Below, piece by piece: positions 13,082 to 26,154 of a DNA stretch of 64,000 nucleotides. The notes under the pieces are model-generated. The model had not been told where the DNA came from. It searched no databases and saw only the letters and a program-made list of their open reading frames with translations. Source of the stretch: Azadirachta indica (taxonomy: Eukaryota > Streptophyta > Magnoliopsida > Sapindales > Meliaceae); contig JAGQDM010000070.1 of the NCBI GenBank assembly GCA_022749755.1, positions 467,316 to 531,315 on the forward strand, in the 5' to 3' direction. A program made the translations under genes and the position numbers. How positions within the stretch are numbered: position 1 is the stretch's first letter; the number at the start of each line of letters is the position of its first letter.

Positions 13082-14160
13082 ATGGGTCGTCTAAAGAAAT
13101 CAAGACTGTTTTTTGGCATCCTCAAAGATAAAGTCTCCTTGATCAAAACCACGTTATCAACCAGACGCCAGACCTCCTCCATCCGCCGTGCGATCATCCG
13201 TGCCACCACTCTTGGCTCATCTTCCCCTCCGCCTGATGAGAGCATCGACGCCGTCCTCTCCTCCGCAAACGTGTCCCGCCTTAGGGCCTGCACATGCATT
13301 CAAGCTCTCATGGACCGCCTGCATGGCACCCACAATGCTTTTGTCGCCCTAAAGTGTCTGTATACACTCCATCATATAATCACAAGGGGTTCGTTTATTC
13401 TGAAAGATCAGCTTTCAATTTACCCTTCTTTCGGCGGCCGAAACTTTCTTAATCTATCAACGTTTCATGATGATCAGACCTGGAAAGATGGGAATTGTCT
13501 TCATGGGGAAGATGGTATGCAGGTATCTTGGAGCAAAATTTGTCGGTTTCTAGGGTTTTGGGTTATTATCTTTCTTCTTCGAATGGTAAGGATAAAGAAG
13601 AGAAGGTTTTGGCATCGGTAACCCTAGACTTGTTGAGAGAGTTAGATTCTCTAGTAGGATTTGTTCAAGAGATCAGTAACGTGCCCAACTCGTTTCACCT
13701 TCAAAGGAACAATTTGATATATGAGATCGTGAGATTAGTAAGTGAAGATTATCGATTAATACAACGTGAAATTTTCCTCCGAGTTGTTGAACTCGGGGAA
13801 AGAACAATGATTTTGAGTCTCGATGAGTTGACTCAGGTTTCGAGTGGTTTGCAGAAACTTGAGGATTGCAAAGACAGATTGTTATTACTGTTTGCGAATA
13901 GGAAAAAGAATGATAGGTTGTGGGAATTGATTAAGGAAACAAATAAAAATATCTCGACGGTAGTAAGTAAAAAGACAGAGGAGAAGGCGTTGGTTAAAAT
14001 ATGGAGAAGAGAAGGGTCAAGTGAGTTTGCGGCGTTAGGGGAGGCGTTACGGTTGAAATCTGGGAGCAGTGGTGCATTGTTGGGCTTGGACCGGGTTCCT
14101 CTTACTGTAAGTAGAATGGCAATTCCGTACTTAATGGACAAGGTATGTGTGAATTATTGA
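13082..14160 (+). pseudogene. ANTH-domain clathrin assembly protein gene with a one-base frameshift
   Basis: Encodes an AP180/CALM-type adaptor that would bind phosphoinositides and help assemble clathrin coats at the plasma membrane or trans-Golgi. The ANTH domain is recognisable from the N-terminal MGRLKK start through the conserved KDQLSIYPSFGGRNFLNLS stretch. After that the frame changes. From 13,474 a frame shifted by -1 reads on with the conserved WELSSW..RWYAGILEQNL motif and continues to the stop at 14,160. The lesion fits loss of one T in a GATTCA-like context near 13,472-13,475. Joined, the product would be about 359 residues, matching the short single-exon subgroup (At4g40080-like) that lacks the long clathrin-binding tail. 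As written, translation from 13,082 ends at 13,621 after 179 residues. It is either a young pseudogene or an assembly error: the rest is well preserved. Confidence 0.85.
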
Positions 14161-14920
14161 CTGGAATAGAACATGGACCGGGCCGTGTTCCAGAGTTAAT
14201 AGATACAATGAAACGGGGGTTTATTTTAGATGCCTCATTTTGTACATTGGTGTTCCTTGTTTCTCTTAGCTTCATGGCATGTTTGCATCCAAAACCATTT
14301 TGAGGTTTGGATATGCTTTCATTGCTAATTGTTGGCTATATGTACGCATTAATTAGACCATGATTTCTACGAGGATCATCTTACACACCTATATTATACA
14401 TAATGTATTTCATAGCAGAAACAGAGATTTTATTCAAATAAATGAGAATTCTTATTTTGACAAAGATTTTTATTCAAATAATTGAAAATATCTATTTCGA
14501 TGATTATCATTTTAATTTGGTTGAGTAAGATCTAACCGTTTATGTCTTATAATTATATTAATTATCTTGTTAAATGATTTGTGTACGTGAATATCTATTT
14601 TAGTAGTTTGAAAAGCAAATATTACTTGTATTTTACAGTTAAAAAAGTTAAAACACAAGATAAATTATAGTAAAATTTTGTTAGTTTTATGCGATTTAAT
14701 GTTAGTTATAATTATTTACAAAAGTATACTAGACGTGAAGACTAATAATGTGTAATTCTTTCTTCTTCCTTATTTTTTTTTAAAATATTTTTTCAAAGGA
14801 AAAAATTTTGCTTAAAACATGGGATGATGCCATTTCATATTTTAAAAAACTGATGGAAGTTACAAAAATTACACAAAGTTAGAAGAGCAATTATATATAA
14901 AAAAACAGAGAGTAGTGCCA
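14161..14920. other. Convergent intergenic region, ANTH gene and MATE A
   Basis: Holds the 3' ends of two convergent genes. It is AT-rich with no other open frame of note. An imperfect short direct repeat occurs at about 14,421-14,500, where AGATTTTATTCAAATAA and a close variant are separated by about 40 bases. Confidence 0.45.
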
Positions 14921-17230
14921 TCAAGCGTGATCCTTTGATTGATTATTATCTTCTGTATCGGTGGACCATCTTTTTACACGCTTCCTTGCAACTTCAGCCT
15001 GCAAGATCACACTCGTAATTAATAATTAAACATAAAAGCAAAGATATTTAGGCATCAACAGTAATTGAATATTAAGTATATGTATATGACAAAACCCAGA
15101 GTTAATTAATTACCTCTTTTTCCCAATCGTTTAGAACTGTTATTATGGCCAAGATAATTGTTTGGACGGCGGTCCCAGCAAAGATCATGCCACCCCATAC
15201 ACCCTACATCATCATTAATATATTCAAGTGCAAAACATATATCATAATTAATAATAATAATAGATTATTGTGCAAAGAAAATTAAAGAATATATTATTCT
15301 TGAAAATTTTCTCGAAACAAATATTATAAATTGTATCTAAACATAGCTAGTCTTACTATAACACCCCAGTTGCAGACCCATCCCATCACAAACCCAAGCG
15401 GTAGGCCGATCGCATAGTAGCAGCCCAGATTTATGTATGCAATTGTTGCTTGCCATCCCGATCCCACAGCAACTCCTGCAATTTTATTTAAGTACGAGAC
15501 TCTTTATGGATAAAATTAATTTCGTTTGCAGATTAAAATTGAACTCCCAGAACAATTTAATGACTCTGATATATATAGAAATTAATTGATCACCTGATAA
15601 AACTGGCTGAACACTATTAAAAAGAACTGTGATGGCTAAGAGATAGGAAAGTTTGTCGACTTCTTTGAGTATATCACCACTGGACGTGAAAATTAAAGCA
15701 ATCTTTTCACGGAGTATCAAAATAACAGTGCCGAAAAACAGTCCAATAATGGCAGATTGCACCAATGACACCTTTGTGGCGAATTTTGCTGCCTTACCAT
15801 TCCCAGCTCCTAGCTCGTTTGCTACCCTTACTCTGCGAATTTTAATTATGGCAAATTGTTAATTTTTAATAATTTGCAGATTAAATAAATAATAGAGATT
15901 ATTATTGAAGAGAATGCATGCAATAAAGTCCTTAATTTGTACCCGGTAGCAGCCAAGAAGCAGAATGGAATCGTCACTTCCCATCCGTTAATATTGATGC
16001 TGCAGATCGAATAAATCAAAGATAAATTAATATATCACAAGAATTCTGCTTGTTTATGCATTTATATACTTCCAACTTTTTGGCATAAATATGAATAACA
16101 CATACCACACTGACAAGGCGTCGAAAGTGGAAGTGCCATCTTTCAAGTACCCAGCCATCAATAGCAGTATTCTGTAGTACCAGTTTTCCAAACTGCGCAA
16201 AATATCGAAGCAGATAATCAATTTGACAAGAATTCAATGCATTGGCTGTTATTATGCTAAGAAATAGAGCCAAGTTTTAGAAGGATTACAAAGATGACGG
16301 AGTTGAAATATATGTATATATACCATAACATGACGCCGGAACCGGCAGAGAGTTTGACGAACTCCCAAAGCCCAGAAAGAGCTTGTAGCGAGAAGCCATT
16401 CCAAGTGAAAGGGCACCACCCTAACACTACGTAACCAAAAAGCACCAACGACAAAACCCACCAAGAGATGTCTAAAGCAACAACTGCACCGACAACACCG
16501 AAACCGAGTACATTCACGAATAGCCAATTTGTCAACAGATTTACTGCTAGAGCTATCAAAGGAACTACCAATAACACTCGTGTCTTCTGCTGGCTCAGCA
16601 AGAACTTGTTAATTGGTAAATAAAACGCACTGCAGAACAGAATTGGGATCAACCAAATTGCCAATATGCCTGAGAGCTCCGCCACGTCGTCAGGTTGTCC
16701 TAGAAATTTCAGAATGGGGGTGGCAAAAATGTACATTGGCAACAGCAAGAAACAACACAAAAACAGGACAATCCACGACCTTTGCAAGTAAATTCCTAAC
16801 ATGTGGTATCTCTTGGCTCCAAATGCTTGCCCACAGAGCGTCTCCAAAGCGCTTGCCATTCCTAACTGATAAACATCAGTCAAACCAAATAACGAGCGTT
16901 AGAGGGAAATTTAGAGATGGGAGACACAAAGATATAAATATAGCTTATTAATTAATTACATACCAGGAGTCCATAATTGAAACCCGAAATGACAGTAACA
17001 GAGATGGAGATGGCAGCAAGTTCAACATCGCCAAGGTGGCCGGCAAAAGCTTGACTGATGATATTCAGGCTGAATGTAGATAGGCGAAAGAAAATGTATG
17101 GTCCGAGGATGTGCCACAGCTTCTTTGATTCAATACAGACCCTCGATACAAGGCTCTTATTTGCTTGATCATCATCTCCTCCTAGCAATGGCTGATTCAG
17201 ATTTTCACCCCCGTTATCGTTACTCCCCAT
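14921..17230 (-). CDS. DTX: MATE family efflux transporter A (DETOXIFICATION)
   Basis: Eight exons on the minus strand: 16964-17230, 16324-16865, 16106-16192, 15943-15999, 15594-15832, 15357-15475, 15114-15203 and 14921-14998. All introns are GT-AG. The spliced frame is 1,479 bases, 492 residues. Plant MATE proteins are 12-helix proton- or sodium-coupled antiporters that export flavonoids, alkaloids, citrate or xenobiotics across the vacuolar or plasma membrane. Sequence marks are LNQPLLG near the N-terminus, [14 protein letters not shown] in helix 1-2, [38 protein letters not shown] and a C-terminal KR..RW motif. It resembles the DTX27/DTX29 group. Two oddities: the usual VWIESKKLW has Cys for Trp, and the usual QRFLQSQ segment reads NKFLLSQ, shared only with B. 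Substrate cannot be predicted. It is about 90% identical to B over exon 2. Confidence 0.93.
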
Positions 17231-20200
17231 CAGAGAATGTTAACAGTCTTAATTATTATTTGACGTTATCTCACAGCTTACGACGTGTGAGTCCTGATAT
17301 ACAGGGAAGTAAGAGTTTATGAGAGACAGCGTAGGTGCTAAATCTCTAGGTATAGTTGATTCTATTAAATAGGATTTGCCTAATCTCGAGGTATTAATTA
17401 ACTGAAAACAAATACAGGTTCATCTTTAAATCGAATTTTAGGCGATACTTATGTCGAGTGCTTTAAGTTATTCGCAAACGTGGATTTTGAGTTGAAAGCG
17501 AAACAATCACTAAAAGTGATATATCGTCCGTAACCAGAAAATGCTGTCGTATTATTTAGTCAATGCTGAAATGGTCGATAGTCAAACTCTCGCGAATTCC
17601 AGAGAAGCTTCGTACTGTGTGAAATAAAATGCTAAAGAGTGTGCTGTAGTAGCATTGATTTTGAACAGCCAATGTGAATCAAAATGTGCGGAAAGTTGTC
17701 TCCAATTCTGTAGATTTCTTAGAGCCGTAACTTCCAAGGGAAGAAAACAAAAAGCTCGGAAGTGTTATCTCATTTGTACATGTGGGTAAACCTCCACCAC
17801 GAATTACTAAAACAGTCACGTGTCTCGTTGGCAGCACTGCAAATGAAAGTAAAAGTTGGAACATGCCATAGTGGTTATCCTGTTGCTTTAATCATAACTA
17901 AATTTTCATTCCTACCCCTTCTCCGAGACTGGAAGAATATTTAAATAATTTCCTAACAAACTTCCACTGACTAGTATTGGAATTTTTTTTATAAGATTTG
18001 CCAACCACTTAATTATTTAATTAATTAATTAATTAATTAATTAATATTAGCTTTAATTAGTGACAAGTACGCATGGTTGGCTTGCATTCGTACAAATTTA
18101 GGCGCTTCCCATGCAGATACTGTATCATACTGATCAACGTGGACAAAAAGCTCAACTATAATTAATGGATCTCTACTACTAATTGCCCATGCATTAATTC
18201 CATAGAAGCTTAATCTTGTATCAAATTTCACATCACTATTATCACTAATAACAATATAATAATAATGACAGTGACAGTTCTTTAATGCTATTTATTAAAA
18301 ATTGTCTGTCAAACTTGGAAACTTCATAGAAGTAGTGTGAAACAAAATGTTAAAGAGACTGCAGTACTAATGACTTGAAATAAGAAACGTGAAACAAAAT
18401 GTCCCATCGTGATTGTTACGGCCCTCGTTTCACATGGGATCAGGAAACATAAGAATAACTAATCAATTAATTATTTCAAGAATATTATGTATGTGCGGTG
18501 CATTCTCTGATTTTTTTTTCTAACTTTTTTCCTAATCTTTTAATATTAATTTCTTTAATTTAACTTTCAACTTATGAATTATATCTCAAAAATTCAAGTT
18601 AAGAATTGTAATTTAAAAATTTAAAATTATATTAGAAATATTAAAAAAGTAAAAAAAAATGTAATATAACCATCATTATTCAACTAAAAGATCATGGCAC
18701 ATAACATCCTAATTAACTCCCGAGCCCAAATAAAATCAGATTACTTATACTGTCAATTTTATTCCTGTAGTGTTTATAGATTAGACAAAATAGAAATTCA
18801 AATAATCTATTAATTGCCTCTATAAATATCATAATTTTTTTTTTTTGTATTTCATAACTAATATCTTCTAAAATCCAACAAAAAAAATATATAGGAAATG
18901 GAAAAAAAAGGGAGTATGTATAATTACTACAACAGACATGGTCTTGTAAACTGATCTGAATATCTGATCTTAGCTTTATTTCTCAACCACAAAGACAATG
19001 ATAAAGCTCCAAGAAGTTTGCACCGTATATGCAGGTGCGAAAAGGAAAAATTGAACGCACTATGTATGGTGTGGTTCCTCCTTCTTTCTAGAGATAGCCA
19101 CTCCCAATTTAATGGCCGGCAAGTTCTTTTATAAGGAAGAAAATGAAGTCATATACACGGACTGTACAATATTGCATAAGGGTCTCAATTAATGGTAAAT
19201 TCGGTGCTCTTTTTAGATTAGTTGATATTTTACCATTACATACATACATACATACATACATACGTACGTACATACATATATACGTGAAGTAGTTGATCAG
19301 TAAAAAATGTTAATTTTCATCTTTAAAAACCGTAATTCTGTAGCTAGGTTGGTAGGGTGTTTCGGTAAGAAATTAACGTTAAAATGAAATCTTGATCATA
19401 CCACATTTCCTTATTAATTATTACAAAGAGTTGAGAATTTAAAACAAAAAAGAAATAGGTAAAAATTTATTTTACTATCGAGTGTTACGTAGTGTATCCA
19501 CTTGGGGTGTATCTCCACCACAAATTAACCACGATTCTTCTCCCCCGAGCAGGCACTTTTCTCAATCTGGTCTGAATTATATGCGGAGGAAAATGCACAC
19601 TCCATGCAAGCAGGCAGATTGAATTCTTGTCGTTTTATCTTCTCCGATCGATTGTCAAACTTTGGAATTAACACCCGAAATTAATGCTTCAGGAAACAAA
19701 AAGTCCGGAAACTTGTCCAATTTCAAATACAGTTGCTAAACTTCTCAGTTATTGAGCAGTAGGTTTGGATTATAAATATTAAATATCAGATAAAATAAAT
19801 GTTTACAAAAAGTTCTAATTACCCAGTTATCGAAGCCTAATTGAAGCAATAATTAGAAACAAGACAAAACAATGAGTTGTCTAAGTCTAACGAGTAATGA
19901 TGACAGCGAAGACAAAGGCAGAGAACCGGACAGAATACTGAACTCAACTATCTGCACAAACGTGCAAAAGTCGGGCAGACCTTTCAGTAACACATCTGGG
20001 TTGGGTAGCTTACTATTGGGCCTGGACCGGGCGTTGTGTACGCTTTGGTGCATTGACATTCTCATATTATAAAAAATATATATTTTTTATTTTCTTAAAA
20101 AATTTAATTTCAAAAATTTTAAGGTTAGAATATAAGCCTTCCAGGTTGGGGAAGGCTTATGCTCGAGCCATGCTTTTCTTTTTTATTATTACGTGAGCCT

Positions 20201-20679
20201 TTTCTTAGATATTAGAACGTGAGTCTATTATCCTCTTATTTGAAAATAAATATCACATAGTATATGTGTGAAAAATATAAAATATAAATATAATTATTTA
20301 TCTAAATTTAGAATAAAATTTTAATATAATATCAGTTATAATTGTAACCTAATATTAAAAAATACATATATATAATTTTATAGTTGAATCGATAATCGTA
20401 TGCAGTCACTCAGTAATTGAGACATGCTTTGTTAATTTGTAAACAAACAGTACAAATACTAATTTGTATTTATTTTTATAATTTTTTGCTATATATATAA
20501 TATTATAAAAGAAAGAGGACTTGCAAGAACATATTCGACTTATTAGAAAGAAAAACAATGCGTTTTTTTTTTGTTTTTTTTTTCTCTTCGAATGAAAATA
20601 GTTTGGTACAACATGCAATGCTGAACGGCGGAATTCAATTGAGTTTTACAAAATCTCATCAAATGATAATTACAAAATA
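17231..20679. other. Intergenic region between MATE A and MATE B
   Basis: Contains the upstream region of A and the 3' flank of B. Two related blocks at about 17,578-17,690 and 18,300-18,410 share a TGTGAAA(T/C)AAAATG(C/T)TAAAGAG core. A third block at about 19,500-19,580 resembles sequence upstream of B at about 23,780-23,840. Microsatellites: TTAA repeat at about 18,011-18,044 and CATA repeat at about 19,237-19,282. A GC-richer patch at 19,853-20,070 is open on both strands (70 and 66 residues) but matches nothing I know. Confidence 0.5.
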
Positions 20680-20809
20680 CTAATGCGTATTGCCATCAAG
20701 CTTGATCTCCGATTCATGATCTTGGTTTTCGATGGACCATTTATCTATACGCTTGCTCGCATACTCAGCCTGCAAATGCCCATAACTCATAAATCATAAA
20801 AAATAAAAG

Positions 20810-20847
<38 letters not shown>

Positions 20848-22990
20848 CAGAAAAACACATTGGAAGCATTTGAAAATTAATTAAATGTTACCTCCTTTTC
20901 CCAATCACATCGAACTGTTATTATGGTCAAGATGATTGTTTGAAAGGCAGTTCCACCAAAGATCATCCCACCCCATACGCCCTACAACGTCATTAATCCA
21001 AGGATAATAATAATAATAATTTGCTTTCTCTCTTCAACAATATAAAATGAGAAAATAAATATTACACATATCTGAAAATAGCTAGGCTTACCATAATACC
21101 CCAGTTGAAGACCCATCCCATCACAAATCCAAGCGGTAGCCCAACCACGTAGTAGCAGCCAAGATTTATGTACGCAATTGTTGCCTGCCATCCAGATCCC
21201 ACAGCCACTCCTGCAATTTTTTTTTTTTTTTTCAAAAATTAATATGGATTTTGATGCTTATTTTAAATATCTTGAAGTTTATAAATGGATAAAATAATTT
21301 CAATATTATCTGCATATATAATTGTCGGACAATTAATGTAATTATTAACGGCTCTGATATGATATATATAGAAATTAATTCACCTGAGAAAACTGGTTGA
21401 ACACTATTAAAAAGAATCGTGATGGCTGAGAGATAGGAGAGTTTGTCGACTTCTTTGAGTACATCAGCACTGGTCGTGAATATTAAAGCAATCTTTTCAC
21501 GGAGTATCAAAATAACGAGGCTGAAGAAGATACCAATGACCGCTGATTGCACCAATGACACCTTTGTGGCAAATTTTGCTGCCTTGCCGTTGCCCGCTCC
21601 TAGCTCATTTGCTACCCTTACTCTGTCGATTAATTTTAATTATGCCAAATTATAACAGATATAGAACATGAATTGAGTGACGATTGAATATTGCAATCAA
21701 ATAATTAATTAATTAATTAGTAATTGGTACCCGGTAGCAGCTAAGAAGCAAAAAGGAATCGTGATTTCCCACCCGTTAATATTCATGCTGCATGCAGCAA
21801 AATAAATCAAGCATAAATTTGTTATAGAGTTATTAATTCTGCGTTTAATTGTATGCATCTTATTAATTAATTTGTTCATATTTACATAACTATGAATAAT
21901 AAGACATACCACACTGACAAGGCGTCGAAAGCTGAGGTGGTGTCTTCCAAGTTCCCAGTCATCAACAGCAGTATTCTGTAGTACCAATTTTCCAAACTGC
22001 GCATACAAAATATCAAAGCAAATAATAAATTGAAATGGCCCGGTTGTTATAGAAATTAAACGTTACGAAAATGACATACCATAACATGACCCCGGAACCA
22101 GCAGAGAGTTTGACGAACTCCCAGAGCCCAGAAAGAGCTTGTATCGAGAAACCACTCCAAGTGAAAGGGCACCACCCTAACACTACGTAACCAAAAAGCA
22201 CCGACGTCAAAACCCACCAAGAGATGTCTAAAGCAACAGCTGCACCGACAACACCGAAATCGAATACATATATGAATAGCCAATTTGTCAACAGATTTAC
22301 TGCTAGAGCTACCAATGGAACTACTGCTAACACTCGTGTTCTCTGCTGGCTCAGCAGGAACTTGTTGATTGGTAAATAAAACGCAGAGCTGAACAGAATT
22401 GGGATCAACCAAATTGTCAATACGCCTGAGAGCTCCGCCACATCATCAGGTTGTCCTAGAAATTTCAGAATGGGGGCAGCAAAAATGTACATTGGCAACA
22501 GCAAGAAACAACACAAAAACAGGACAATCCACGACCTTTGCAAGTAAATTCCTAACATATCGTATCTTTTGGCTCCAAAAGCTTGCCCGCAAAGTGTCTC
22601 CAAAGCGCTTGCCATTCCTAACTAATAGTTTCCAATCAAACCAAGTAACAGAGAATTAATATAAATAGACAGAAAGAGATATATATAATTAACTAATTAA
22701 ATTAATTGGTTAAGTTAATTAAATACCAGAAGGCCATAACTGAAACCAAGAATGACAGTAACGGAGATGGAGACAGCAGCAAGTTCAACATCACCAAGGT
22801 GGCCGGCAAAAGCTTGTGTAATAATATTCAAGCTGAAGGTAGATAAGCGGAAGAAGATGTAAGGTCCGAGGATGTGCCATAGCTTCTTTGATTCAATCCA
22901 GACCCTTGATGCAAGACTCTTATTTGTTTGATCACCATCTTCTCCTAGTAACGGCTGATTGAGATTCTCACCTCTACTGATACTCCCCAT
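20680..22990 (-). CDS. DTX: MATE family efflux transporter B (DETOXIFICATION)
   Basis: Eight exons on the minus strand: 22727-22990, 22080-22621, 21910-21996, 21731-21787, 21384-21622, 21092-21210, 20892-20981 and 20680-20769. All introns are GT-AG and the internal exon lengths are identical to those of A. The spliced frame is 1,488 bases, 495 residues. It has the same 12-helix MATE signature: [52 protein letters not shown] and a C-terminal KRIDKW. The start at 22,990 was chosen because it aligns with the MGS start of A and E. B and A share the NKFLLSQ variant and form a recent tandem pair. B keeps the VWIESKKLW motif that A has altered. A TA microsatellite lies in the last intron (about 20,814-20,840). 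Role: membrane export of an unknown organic substrate. Confidence 0.93.
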
Positions 22991-25900
22991 CGGAGAAGTA
23001 ATCTTTTGAATTAACCTAGCTAGCTTGCTAGGCCACAACTTAAAACTGCTTGTGATTACTTTGTGGAGAAGCAATGAGAGTTGATGAGAGACGAAGAAGG
23101 CGATTCTTTTATTGGAGTAATTGCCAGCTGTTAGCAAACGTGCTCATCAATGACCAGGTATAATCGTCACCTTTGCTTAAAGTTTTAAGCGCAGGTGGAA
23201 GAAGAGTTTATAGTAAGCAAAGTTCATAAATAAGTAGCTACAACTGATTAATATATGGATTAATTATTTTATCTAAAAGTGGTACAAAATTGAGAAAAAA
23301 TGTTAGTTGAATTAAGTAAATTAATGCTGTCCAGGCAAGTGGTACAAAATTGAGAAAAGATGTTAGTTGAATTACATCAATGCCATCAAAGCAAAGCCAG
23401 CTTTGGCAGTACTCTTTCTACAAATAGTTGTGGGATTTTTCATTAAAATTGTGGGTAGGTATTCCTCACTTTAAGAGCAGATATAGATAGGTATCCCTCA
23501 TTTTGATGACAGATATTGCACACTTCTGCGAAGATATAAAATGTGCATTAATAAATCTGATTAATCACGAACATCTGTATTACTGTATCTTTTATTTATG
23601 GCTTTAATTATAATTTCACGCGAGACTGCAGACACAATTGCGTGATATGATTACTTAAGTTCTCTTTCAGTACGCAATTCTGTTATAAAGGAAAGTAAGA
23701 AATTCTGGAGTCGTGTTATGTTATGTTATGTATGTTATGTAATCTGTCCTACATGGGGAGGGGAGGGGGGGGGAGGGGATGGGATGGATATCTGCCACGC
23801 AAATTAGCCATGCAGTCTTCTTTTCGGGCACTTGTCTCAGTACCTGGCAATTGACAATGCAACTTTCGGACATGAAGTGGTGGCTTATGATTGGCTTCGT
23901 AACATTATGTAAATATATATAACCATGCAAGTGTACTTAATGTTGATGAAGAATATTTTCCAGCAATTTTTTACTACAAACCGATAAAAGTTTATGTAAA
24001 TTTTTAGTTCATTACAGTTAATAGAATTAATGCTTTGTAATTATACATATATATATATATATATATTTTAACGCAAATAATGACAAAATACGTGAAAGTT
24101 GCCAAAGCAGAAATCATCGTCCTTCCTCTGCTGCAGCTCTGGGAGGAGTGCGACTTTTGACTTCAGCAGCCTTCGACAGTCTTCTCTTCTCGAATGAAGA
24201 AGCAAATCTGGAAACAAACAATAGAGGATTCATCATTTTCATAGCTGTACACTTAATGAAGAGATCTTTGATTTTTCAACGCCTTGATCCTATTGCTGCT
24301 AAACTCGGAACATCGGTCCTGCCTCTTTCAACTATCTAATTGCTTGTTGATTATTAAACGTGAAATGTTAATAAATATAGAAATATTTTTAAAATCAAGT
24401 AAAATGACCACATTTTCTCCCTCCCCGGTTGGGAGTTTTTCTCTCCTTTTGTATTTTGTTTGTCTTTTATTAATAAGATTAAGTTTTTACTTAAATTTAA
24501 ATTTATGAGGATGTATTTTTATTTAATAAATTTTATTTACTTAATAATTATTTATTTTTACCTAAATTTAGATTTGTGGTAATTTTATAATTTTTTTGTT
24601 TGATTATGTTGTAATGATAATTTTTTTTTCATATATACAAAATTTTAAAATTATAAAAATAAATTTGATAAGCTAATATTCAAGATATGGGAGTTTCTTT
24701 GCTACCACAATTATATTGCAAAATACTTTTTATGGTACCAATTAGAAAGATCAATTATAAGAAAGGAACGCTACAGAAGGAAACTATAGAGAGTTTTTCA
24801 AGAAAGTTTCAATTACAAATTTATCTTTTATATTTTAAAATTTCTTAATTTGTTAAAGTTATTAAAAAAAATTAAATATAACGATATTTTATTATTTTTT
24901 TTCTTATTGTTCAATATCTTTAAAATCTGTCCAATTATTTATTGCAATTAATTTTTACAATGTATCTGCATCTATGGATGTAAATATGTTGATGTGATCT
25001 TTCTTAATATGAAATAAGGTTTTATGTTGTCTCTTTTAAAAAAAAAAAAAAGGTGTACAGCTATACAGTACCTAATATTATTGACAGGAAAATTGGAATA
25101 CAAGCTCCATCGTTCAAATCAAATCTGAAGAAAAAAAATGAAAAGGAAAAAAGAGAGACAGAAAGAGACGTGGTAGAGGCAGAAGGCAGGTATTATTATT
25201 CAAGAAAGCACTGCAAAGGAAAATAAAACGTACAGCAATTGAGAATTAAAGATTTTGAATTTAGACAAAATCTGAAAACTTCGAACATGAAATCCACCTG
25301 TTCGTTGGTAAATTTCAAAGGCCACCTACCCTGCACCTTTCATATTAAATGTGGAACCATAATCATAAACAATGCCACGCAAGACATACCTAATAGCAAG
25401 AGAAATCACTGAAATTAATGTCACGTGCTTGCCACTGCTAGATTTACTTCATGCCATGTGCCAACTGAACACACTGCAGAAAATTTTTTATTGAAATTTG
25501 TTAATATTTAGCCTCCAATTATCACAATAATTTGTATGAACATTTTTATTGTCAGCCTCAAATATATTTTAATATTATCTTTCCCTCTCGAGATGTTCCT
25601 TTTCACATTTTAGACCATCCTTTTATTCTTATTTATCATAAATTAAATCTTTTTAAATTTGATTAATTATCTTTTGTTTTTCATATTTTAAACATAATTT
25701 TTTTCTTAAACTTTTTTATAATGTTCTTTTTTAATTTAATCATCTTCGTTAAAAAATAAAATTAAACAAAATGTGCTATTTACAGTTGTTATTCTCCAGT
25801 GTTTTAATATTAAATTTTATATATTTGCTGAATTAATGATGGTGTTAAATAAATTTATAATTAATTTTTTATTTCTTTGTTGATTTTTCTAATTGTAATT

Positions 25901-26147
25901 ATATGATTAAATTTACTCTTCACCAATTTAAGTATAAAAAATAATTAGTTGATTGGATGATCTTAATGTAAGCTTTCACATAATTTATTCAATTAGCGAT
26001 TGAGTTTACTTTCTTTTTTTTTAATTTTTTTTATAAAATCGATCGCTATACTATACTAACATTGAATGATTATGTATTTTAATTTTTTTTTAAGTTCCAC
26101 CCATGAATTTGTAAAATCTAGAAGGTTGTAGAAGAGAAGGACATAAA
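22991..26147. other. Intergenic region upstream of MATE B
   Basis: No intact gene. It contains the presumed promoter of B, a 60-bp tandem duplication at about 23,277-23,400 (listed separately), a G-rich tract at about 23,756-23,786, a TA tract near 24,046-24,067 and long AT-rich stretches. A GC-richer island at about 24,100-24,340 carries a 63-residue open frame that I cannot assign to any family. Confidence 0.5.
23277..23400 (+). repeat. 60-bp tandem duplication
   Basis: The segment starting AGTGGTACAAAATTGAGAAA occurs twice exactly 60 bases apart, at 23,278 and 23,338, with few differences in the first 40 bases. It lies about 300 bases upstream of the start codon of MATE B, within its likely promoter. 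Confidence 0.75.
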
Positions 26148-26154
26148 TAATATG

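Noticed and set aside
13466..13480. Programmed ribosomal frameshift in the ANTH gene
   Set aside because: No slippery heptamer or downstream structure is evident, and such frameshifting is not known for this family.
13082..13621. A 179-residue protein with its own C-terminus instead of a frameshifted ANTH protein
   Set aside because: The residues after the shift point are unrelated to any ANTH protein, while the conserved continuation is present in the -1 frame.
16252..17322. Open frames on both strands overlapping MATE A exons
   Set aside because: They are other-frame readings of conserved MATE exons. The same happens over B, C, E, F and the gypsy element.
19853..20072. Overlapping frames of 70 and 66 residues on both strands
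   Set aside because: Short, without family match or clear gene signals. Both strands open at once is expected for a GC-richer patch of this size.
24148..24339. 63-residue plus-strand frame in a GC-richer island
   Set aside because: No recognisable domain and neither strand looks convincing. Kept only as a remark in the intergenic entry.
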